Assembly: GCA_015658585.1 (NCBI GenBank) | Contig: DQOP01000025.1 | Span: 1-11,886 of the forward strand | Direction of reading: 5' to 3' | DNA: 11,886 nucleotides | From: Candidatus Poseidoniales archaeon | Lineage (GTDB): Archaea; Thermoplasmatota; Poseidoniia; MGIII; CG-Epi1 | In this document: one piece after another, positions 7,871 to 11,886 of the stretch | How the letters are laid out: every line of letters starts with the position of its first letter | How positions within the stretch are numbered: the first letter of the stretch is position 1 | Position numbers and translations under genes: made by a program | Notes under the pieces: generated by a model | Told to the model about the DNA's origin: nothing | What the model saw: only the letters and a program-made list of their open reading frames with translations | Database searches by the model: none

Positions 7871-8074
7871 ATGAGGGAAATCGATGTGACCGGTCTACAA
7901 TGCACTCAAGCAGTGATGGCAGTACTCAGAGAGATTGTTTCAATGCAGAATGATGAGGAAATGCGAATCACATATGAAGAACCAGACGCAAGAAGAGATA
8001 TTATGGCGATGGTTAAAAGAAGGGACTACAAATTGATTGAAGACGACGAAAAATTGTTGGTTATTTCAAAATAG
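7871..8074 (+). CDS. TusA-like small sulfur-carrier protein
   Basis: A 67-residue protein with the TusA/SirA/YeeD layout: a first strand EIDVTGLQC ending in Cys11, a helix (about 12-26), a strand with ITYEEPDARRDIMAMVKRR (33-51), and a final strand pair with YKLIEDDEKLLVIS. TusA proteins carry sulfur as a persulfide on the cysteine at this position, taking it from cysteine desulfurases. Here the usual CPxP motif reads CTQA: the cysteine is kept but both prolines are gone. It is short for the family (about 75-80 residues). Placed 3 bases after the MIP18 gene and 2 before ribA, it may relay sulfur from SufS to a target not encoded here. The family call rests on pattern reading only. Confidence 0.72.
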   Translation: MREIDVTGLQCTQAVMAVLREIVSMQNDEEMRITYEEPDARRDIMAMVKRRDYKLIEDDEKLLVISK

Positions 8075-8076
8075 AA

Positions 8077-8670
8077 ATGGGCGAAGTAAAGGAACCATTA
8101 GTAGAAGCAAGATTACCTACCAAATATGGTGCTTTCCGTATTATTGCCTTTCCTGGTGATAATTCGGACAAGGAAAATCTTGCACTAGTGATGGGGAAAG
8201 TGGAAGGTGAAATGTTGATTCGTATTCACTCTGAGTGTTTCACAGGCGACGTGCTGCATTCCATGAGGTGTGATTGTGGTGAGCAATTGGATCTAGCTAT
8301 GAAAAAAATAGCCGAAGAAGGTAAAGGAATCATAATTTATCTGAGGCAGGAGGGGCGAGGCATTGGGTTGGTCAACAAACTCAGGGCATATAATTTGCAA
8401 GATGACGGAATGGATACGGTTGAAGCGAATATAGCGTTAGGTTTCAATGCCGAAATGCGAAGGTATGGGGAAGCTGTGGAGATACTCAAGAGTCTGGATA
8501 TCAAAAAAATCAAATTGATGACGAACAATCCTGCCAAGGTTGAAGATTTGGAAAAAGCTGGATTTGAGGTTAAGCAAATCGGTCACAGTACTGAACCAAA
8601 TGAAGAGAACAAAGATTATTTGCGAACCAAGGCCTCTAAGATGAACCACAAACTTGAGATAGGGGATTAA
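8077..8670 (+). CDS. ribA: GTP cyclohydrolase II RibA
   Basis: Catalyses the first committed step of riboflavin synthesis, opening GTP to 2,5-diamino-6-ribosylamino-pyrimidinone phosphate with loss of formate and pyrophosphate. The 197 residues match the stand-alone enzyme. Zinc ligands are Cys54, Cys65 and Cys67 (SECFTGDVLHSMRCDC), followed by YLRQEGRGIGLVNKLRAY (88-105), MTNNPAK (148-154) and the terminal YLRTKASKMNH (181-191). No RibB (DHBP synthase) domain is fused. Most archaea that make riboflavin are known for the unrelated GTP cyclohydrolase III, so a RibA at the end of a bacterial-type SUF operon suggests shared bacterial ancestry. The ATG is 2 bases after the previous stop. The stop shares bases with the stop of the convergent archaeosortase gene. 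Confidence 0.97.
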   Translation: MGEVKEPLVEARLPTKYGAFRIIAFPGDNSDKENLALVMGKVEGEMLIRIHSECFTGDVLHSMRCDCGEQLDLAMKKIAEEGKGIIIYLRQEGRGIGLVNKLRAYNLQDDGMDTVEANIALGFNAEMRRYGEAVEILKSLDIKKIKLMTNNPAKVEDLEKAGFEVKQIGHSTEPNEENKDYLRTKASKMNHKLEIGD

Positions 8671-9509
8671 CCCGTATAATTTCTTCCAACACTTTTGTTA
8701 TCTGGTTTTCCTGCAACGACCATAACCCAGAGGACGAAAAGGGCCATTATCAATGCGTACTGGCCAGTATGCCACCAGAAATAGTGGAACTTGTCCCAGG
8801 TACTGAATCCAAAGATATGGATCAGGGGATATCCGGATATTATTCTTATGAGATTCTCGATGAATATGAATATGATGGCACACAGAGCCCATTTGGCTCG
8901 TACCATGGGTTTGACTCCTCTAAAACAAATTATCAACAGGCTGAGGAATACGGTCTCATGGAGACCTGTACACTCTGCAACTATTTCCATGTCAATCATA
9001 TCATCATATGACAGGATCGTGCCATGCTCACCTCTTATGTACACGCCGATACCGAATGCACTTTCAATCACGTAAAGTACCCAGGTAATGAATTTCTGAT
9101 AGAACAGTAATGAATTCTCAGCCCTGGTCAGATACTGAAACAATAGATCAATTGGCAGAACGAAAGCCATGACCAGAAAAAAATTGTAGGCTACACCAAC
9201 TAGGACTTTTTCCACCTTTTTGGTCGCATTGAATGACTTGCAAAGGTAAACTTCCCCTTTGTCCAGATAGTAACCAAGATTGTCTGCATATCTATCGAAT
9301 AAATACTTGGGCTCTATTGCAATTGGCCCTTTCCAGAATAATATAGAAAGGAAAAAAACTGAGATTAATAATGCGAACAAACCAAATGTTGTTTCGGTTG
9401 AACTAAAGGATACAAAAATTAGGAGGATGGAAAATACAAATATTATCCCTCTAAGGATTTCATCTTTGGACAAATGGTCCAATTCAACTACTCCCTCGCT
9501 ATCGCTCAC
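8667..9509 (-). CDS. Archaeosortase/exosortase-family membrane protein
   Basis: A 280-residue polytopic membrane protein, with hydrophobic segments near 20-34, 40-58, 104-124, 138-156, 186-196, 206-224 and 250-266. The three catalytic-type motifs of the exosortase/archaeosortase family are in order: Cys180 in IVAECTGLHE, Arg222 in ENLIRI, and a histidine in FHYFWWHTGQ (His242 or His247). Such enzymes cut a C-terminal tripartite sorting signal on secreted proteins; in haloarchaea ArtA handles PGF-CTERM substrates and allows lipid attachment. Two proteins with LPGF tails are encoded in this window (1-816 and 10016-10888). I start at the GTG at 9509: the next Met is at residue 114, and a TATA-like box about 26 bases upstream predicts a leaderless transcript beginning at this codon. 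No Shine-Dalgarno is seen. The subfamily is uncertain, the family quite sure. Confidence 0.88.
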   Translation of the reverse strand: MSDSEGVVELDHLSKDEILRGIIFVFSILLIFVSFSSTETTFGLFALLISVFFLSILFWKGPIAIEPKYLFDRYADNLGYYLDKGEVYLCKSFNATKKVEKVLVGVAYNFFLVMAFVLPIDLLFQYLTRAENSLLFYQKFITWVLYVIESAFGIGVYIRGEHGTILSYDDMIDMEIVAECTGLHETVFLSLLIICFRGVKPMVRAKWALCAIIFIFIENLIRIISGYPLIHIFGFSTWDKFHYFWWHTGQYALIMALFVLWVMVVAGKPDNKSVGRNYTG

Positions 9510-9530
9510 TTAGGATGCAAAGATTAACAT

Positions 9531-9538
9531 AGATAAAA
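9531..9538 (-). promoter_or_regulatory. TATA-like box for the archaeosortase gene
   Basis: On the minus strand this reads TTTTATCT. Its centre is about 26 bases before the GTG at 9509, so transcription would begin at or next to the start codon. The only other material in this 37-base gap is the end of the upstream Nudix gene's transcript. Confidence 0.45.
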
Positions 9539-9546
9539 GTTATACC

Positions 9547-9963
9547 TCAAACATTTACATAAAATTCAATTGCATTTCGAAGAACCTGACGGGCATTATC
9601 GTAAGTCAGACGCGAAAAAGCTGAATCAAAATCCAGCCAACTGTAATCGATGTGTTCGTGACTGAGAGTCACTTTGCTTTCTTTTGTGGTCGCAAGGAAG
9701 AATACCACCTCTTTTCCAATTTGCTCCTGTCCTCCTGAAAAAGTATAGATTATTGTGTCGCGAAAGCCGTCAACCACTTTGACTTGCTCAATTCCGGTCT
9801 CTTCCACGAGTTCACGAAGGGCAGTCTGAATTTCAGTTTCTCCATCATCTATATGGCCTTTAGGAAAATCCCAATGCCCGCCCCCACGGGAACTGATAGA
9901 CGAATGTCTTAGGAGAAGCACTTTGCCCGAATTGAACAAGACAACACCGCATGACTTATCCAT
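9547..9963 (-). CDS. Nudix hydrolase, probable diadenosine tetraphosphatase type
   Basis: A 138-residue cytoplasmic enzyme with a complete Nudix box at residues 36-58 (Gx5Ex7REUxEExGU: Gly36, Glu42, Arg50, Glu51, Glu54, Glu55, Gly57), which binds the metal and hydrolyses a nucleoside diphosphate linked to another group. The segment before it, GGGHWDFPKGH (27-37), and the opening CGVVLF are typical of asymmetric Ap4A hydrolases (NUDT2-like), so Ap4A clean-up is the likeliest role, though substrate cannot be settled from sequence. The ATG at 9963 has no Shine-Dalgarno; a weak TATA-like CTTTAGTC about 25 bases upstream would fit a leaderless message. It lies 52 bases after the surface-protein gene and 37 before the archaeosortase gene, all on one strand, and may be partly cotranscribed with them. 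Confidence 0.9.
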   Translation of the reverse strand: MDKSCGVVLFNSGKVLLLRHSSISSRGGGHWDFPKGHIDDGETEIQTALRELVEETGIEQVKVVDGFRDTIIYTFSGGQEQIGKEVVFFLATTKESKVTLSHEHIDYSWLDFDSAFSRLTYDNARQVLRNAIEFYVNV

Positions 9964-10015
9964 AGCGCTATAGCAGAGGCTAGACTAAAGCGTATGACCC
10001 TAAGTTACGACTGCT

Positions 10016-10888
10016 TCAGTCCCTTCGGGATCTAGAAAGTGCCGAAGCAACAATTGCCAAGGCAAATATTGTGAACAGTGGATCAAACCCTGGTAAGAAT
10101 ACACCACGGATCCATAAGGTTGCAGTTACTGAACGAGCTTCAGTCTCCCCCTGCAATGTTGTTGCAACCTGCATTATAATTGTATGATATTCATTACTCC
10201 AACCAATAACGGTACCACGTGGCGTGGATATTGAAACCTGCACTGGTTGTTCACCCTTAGAATCAATCAAATACTGTTGAGCAGCCAAAGCAATAACAAA
10301 ACCTGACTCCTCTAAATCCTTCAGATTAAGAACCTCAACGGCTATTGTATCCTGATAGTTCCCGTTGTTAACTGCAGTGAATGTCAAATAGAACTCTTTA
10401 CCAGGTCCGACACGCTGGAAAGGTTGTGCCGCCTGAACTGATAAACGGGCATACTGTTCAATAATGACGGCGAACCCTGCGTTCTTGTTTACCTGATTGA
10501 GCTGGCTATTGGTTTCACGGCCTGAGGCTAGAGCAATTACTTGAACATTCTTGTATGAAGACTGCGTCAAAGCCAAGGCACAAATTGGCACTGTGATACT
10601 GCCGCCTGATCCAAGCGTAACAGAGAAAGCTCCGGGTGAAATAGTAACACCACCGCCGCTAATTTGGACATCTACATCGATTGAGCCTTGTCCTTCATTG
10701 TTAATTAGCATTTCGGTACATCCGACCCCGCTGGCACCAGGTCTTACGTCAAGATATACTGTACCATCGGTGAAACTAACAGAATAAGCGACAACGGCCT
10801 GAGCGTCGGCCGTTGGGGTGAACATTAACAATGTAGTTCCCAACATTAGGGTAGCCAGTATTACAGCTTTCGAAATTTTAGTCGTCAT
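10016..10888 (-). CDS. Secreted beta-sandwich surface protein with signal peptide and LPGFD sorting tail
   Basis: A 290-residue exported protein. Residues 1-29 form a Sec signal peptide (Lys-containing start, hydrophobic core about 9-23, cleavage after ADA at 27-29). The mature part looks like two beta-sandwich domains (about 31-146 and 147-262) rich in Val, Ile, Gly, Ser and Thr. The first holds the only two cysteines (Cys57, Cys103), which could form a disulfide. The second resembles Ig-like domains that follow NNGN(Y/x)xDT-type turns (174-181). The C terminus is LPGFD (265-269), about 14 hydrophobic residues, then SRSRRD: a PGF-CTERM-like archaeosortase signal. The body runs almost directly into the tail, without the Thr-rich linker common in such proteins. 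A TATA-like box and a GGAG 6 bases before the ATG support the start. I do not recognise the specific family. Confidence 0.88.
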   Translation of the reverse strand: MTTKISKAVILATLMLGTTLLMFTPTADAQAVVAYSVSFTDGTVYLDVRPGASGVGCTEMLINNEGQGSIDVDVQISGGGVTISPGAFSVTLGSGGSITVPICALALTQSSYKNVQVIALASGRETNSQLNQVNKNAGFAVIIEQYARLSVQAAQPFQRVGPGKEFYLTFTAVNNGNYQDTIAVEVLNLKDLEESGFVIALAAQQYLIDSKGEQPVQVSISTPRGTVIGWSNEYHTIIMQVATTLQGETEARSVTATLWIRGVFLPGFDPLFTIFALAIVASALSRSRRD

Positions 10889-10945
10889 ATTTTACTCCAG
10901 AGGGTGCCTTGACTATCAAACACCGAATTTGCACTTTAGGTCACC

Positions 10946-10953
10946 CATAAAAA
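10946..10953 (-). promoter_or_regulatory. TATA-like box for the LPGFD surface-protein gene
   Basis: The minus strand reads TTTTTATG here, about 61 bases before the ATG at 10888. Transcription would start near 10924, leaving a leader of roughly 35 bases that contains GGAG at 10895-10898 as Shine-Dalgarno. This gene therefore has its own promoter, separate from the gcvP-glutaredoxin pair. Confidence 0.45.
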
Positions 10954-10976
10954 GGATTCGCCTAAACTAACAATGT

Positions 10977-10983
10977 AAAAAAA
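10977..10983 (-). terminator. Oligo-T terminator after the glutaredoxin gene
   Basis: Seven consecutive T residues on the minus strand begin 2 bases after the glutaredoxin stop codon. Archaeal polymerase stops at such T-runs without needing a hairpin, and none is seen. The run separates gcvP-glutaredoxin from the next gene's promoter. Confidence 0.45.
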
Positions 10984-10985
10984 GG

Positions 10986-11228
10986 TCATTCTGAAGAAAT
11001 CTTGGTCTTCAATTGTTGATAAGATGGCTCTACCATCAAAGAACCGTCCTCGAATTGGATTACAGGTATCTTTCGAACACCTTTGTTTAATTCAATGGCA
11101 ATCCTAGTGGCTTCTGAATCATCTTCTATATTGATGAATTCATAATCGGTTCCCAGCTCCTGAAAAACTTGTTTAGCTATGATACAGTCCTTACAAGTTG
11201 AGGTTCCATACATCTTAATGTTTGACAT
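10986..11228 (-). CDS. Glutaredoxin-like thiol-disulfide oxidoreductase
   Basis: An 80-residue thioredoxin-fold protein: strand IKMYGTSTC, the redox pair CKDC (12-15), a helix, strand YEFINIEDD, then the cis-proline motif RKIPVIQFEDG and the final VEPSYQQL helix. Size and motifs match small archaeal and bacterial glutaredoxin/NrdH-like proteins that reduce disulfides using thioredoxin reductase or a low-molecular thiol. I choose the ATG at 11228, because the strong Shine-Dalgarno GGAGGAT (11234-11240) stands 5 bases before it. A GTG directly upstream (11231) would add one Met but leaves only 2 bases of spacing. The gene overlaps the gcvP stop (TGATG), so the two are translationally coupled. 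The pair might link glycine cleavage, which uses dithiol chemistry, to redox control, but that is speculation. Confidence 0.9.
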   Translation of the reverse strand: MSNIKMYGTSTCKDCIIAKQVFQELGTDYEFINIEDDSEATRIAIELNKGVRKIPVIQFEDGSLMVEPSYQQLKTKISSE

Positions 11229-11886
11229 CACTTATCCTCCATGTAGGAGGCCACATCTGGGCATGAACATATTAGGTTTCGGTCACCCCAAGCATTGTCA
11301 ATCCTACCAACTGGCGGCCAGAACTTGTGTTCTTTCAGATAATTAATTGGATAGGCTGCTAATTCTCTTGAATAGGGGTGTGTCCAATTATCTCCTGCAA
11401 TCTCAATCGCAGTATGTGGTGCACCACTTAGTAGATTATCTCTATAATAATCCGTGGATCCTCCATCACTTGTAACTTTATCGATTTCAGACCTTATTGA
11501 GATCATAGCATCGCAAAAGCGATCCAATTCCATTTTGGATTCCGATTCAGTGGGTTCCACCATCAGAGTATTGGGTACTGGCCAGGACATCGTTGGGGCA
11601 TGATAACCATAATCCATCAATCTCTTAGCAATGTCATCAACCACTAGTTCTGCGTTTGATAATAGTTCACGCGTGTCCAATATACATTCGTGTGCTACAT
11701 TCCCGGACTTTCCAGTGTATAGAATCTTGTAATGTTTGGAAAGTCTCTTAGCAACATAATTGGCATTCAGAATAGCAACTTGCGTGGCCTCCTTGAGGCC
11801 TTCTGGACCCATCATGGCAATGTAAGCCCAAGAAATTGGAAGGATACTGGCGCTACCCCAATTAGTTGCTGATACTGGACCGATGG
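11228..11886 (-). CDS. gcvP: Glycine dehydrogenase (decarboxylating) GcvP, C-terminal part
   Basis: P-protein of the glycine cleavage system, a PLP enzyme that decarboxylates glycine and passes aminomethyl to the lipoyl arm of GcvH. The frame is open to the window edge, so 218 C-terminal residues are seen and the start lies beyond. Conserved blocks include [24 protein letters not shown] (given here in part: [10 protein letters not shown]), [42 protein letters not shown] and the final [17 protein letters not shown]. The last block is typical of the long, single-chain P-protein of bacteria and eukaryotes (about 950 residues), not of the split GcvPA/GcvPB form usual in many archaea, so a full-length gene is expected outside. 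The PLP lysine lies upstream of the visible part. It is followed, with a 1-base overlap, by the glutaredoxin gene. Confidence 0.96.
   Translation of the reverse strand, partial: IGPVSATNWGSASILPISWAYIAMMGPEGLKEATQVAILNANYVAKRLSKHYKILYTGKSGNVAHECILDTRELLSNAELVVDDIAKRLMDYGYHAPTMSWPVPNTLMVEPTESESKMELDRFCDAMISIRSEIDKVTSDGGSTDYYRDNLLSGAPHTAIEIAGDNWTHPYSRELAAYPINYLKEHKFWPPVGRIDNAWGDRNLICSCPDVASYMEDK
11234..11240 (-). promoter_or_regulatory. Strong Shine-Dalgarno of the glutaredoxin gene inside gcvP
   Basis: On the minus strand GGAGGAT lies within the last codons of gcvP, 5 bases before the glutaredoxin ATG and 2 before the alternative GTG. It decides in favour of the ATG. Confidence 0.65.

Noticed and set aside
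8769..9075. Two overlapping plus-strand open frames opposite the archaeosortase gene
   Set aside because: The minus-strand frame has membrane segments and catalytic motifs of a known family; the plus-strand products look like nothing and have no start signals.
9466..9482. Inverted repeat TTGGAC-AAATG-GTCCAA resembling the SUF palindrome
   Set aside because: It lies inside the 5' coding part of the archaeosortase gene, downstream of the predicted start, and its spacing differs from the 17-bp operator. The bases are explained by the codons for ELDHLSK.
10018..10031. Possible hairpin TCCC-TTC-GGGA at the 3' end of the LPGFD protein gene
   Set aside because: The stem is only 4 base pairs, and it is formed by the codons for the terminal RSRRD, with no T-run after it.
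1..11886. CRISPR arrays, insertion sequences, tRNA genes, phage or defence genes
   Set aside because: No spaced direct repeats, transposase-like proteins, cloverleaf-like sequence or recognisable defence proteins were seen on either strand by eye.

Overview
This 11.9 kb window is almost entirely coding and looks like a piece of an uncultivated planktonic euryarchaeal chromosome. Marine Group II/III (Thermoplasmatota) is my best guess, from memory of similar gene content rather than any search. The archaeal signs are TATA-like boxes about 25 bases before probable transcription starts, some nearly leaderless genes, an archaeosortase, and two surface-type proteins ending in LPGF[E/D]-hydrophobic-Arg tails. 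Mixed with these are genes of bacterial character: a full SUF operon with its own Rrf2 regulator, GTP cyclohydrolase II and a single-chain-type GcvP. No tRNA, rRNA, CRISPR array, insertion sequence or long repeat is visible, and no stretch over 300 bases lacks a gene.

Layout. Positions 1-816 (+) hold the 3' end of a secreted or surface protein with a sorting tail. Its stop overlaps the 3' end of nadA (806-1897, -), which encodes quinolinate synthase, a [4Fe-4S] enzyme. The 113-bp gap 1898-2010 carries back-to-back promoters and a perfect 17-bp palindrome. From 2011 to 8670 (+) runs one tightly packed operon: Rrf2-type SUF regulator, sufB, sufC, sufD, sufS, sufU, a MIP18/DUF59 protein, a TusA-like protein and ribA. 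Junctions are 4-base overlaps, direct abutments or gaps of 2-4 bases.

The rest is on the minus strand. An archaeosortase (8667-9509) shares its stop region with ribA. It is followed, in increasing coordinates, by a Nudix hydrolase (9547-9963), a signal-peptide plus LPGFD-tail surface protein (10016-10888), a glutaredoxin (10986-11228) and the C-terminal part of glycine dehydrogenase GcvP (11228 to the window edge).

Function. SufS and SufU (possibly with the TusA-like protein) would mobilise sulfur from cysteine. SufBCD would build Fe-S clusters, the MIP18 protein could help deliver them, and the Rrf2 protein probably senses cluster status and represses the operon through the palindrome. NadA is an obvious client next door. 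RibA makes the first riboflavin intermediate, and SufBC2D of E. coli binds FADH2, so the operon may couple cluster assembly to flavin supply. Separately, the archaeosortase and two candidate substrates lie within 10 kb, suggesting a local cell-surface anchoring module.
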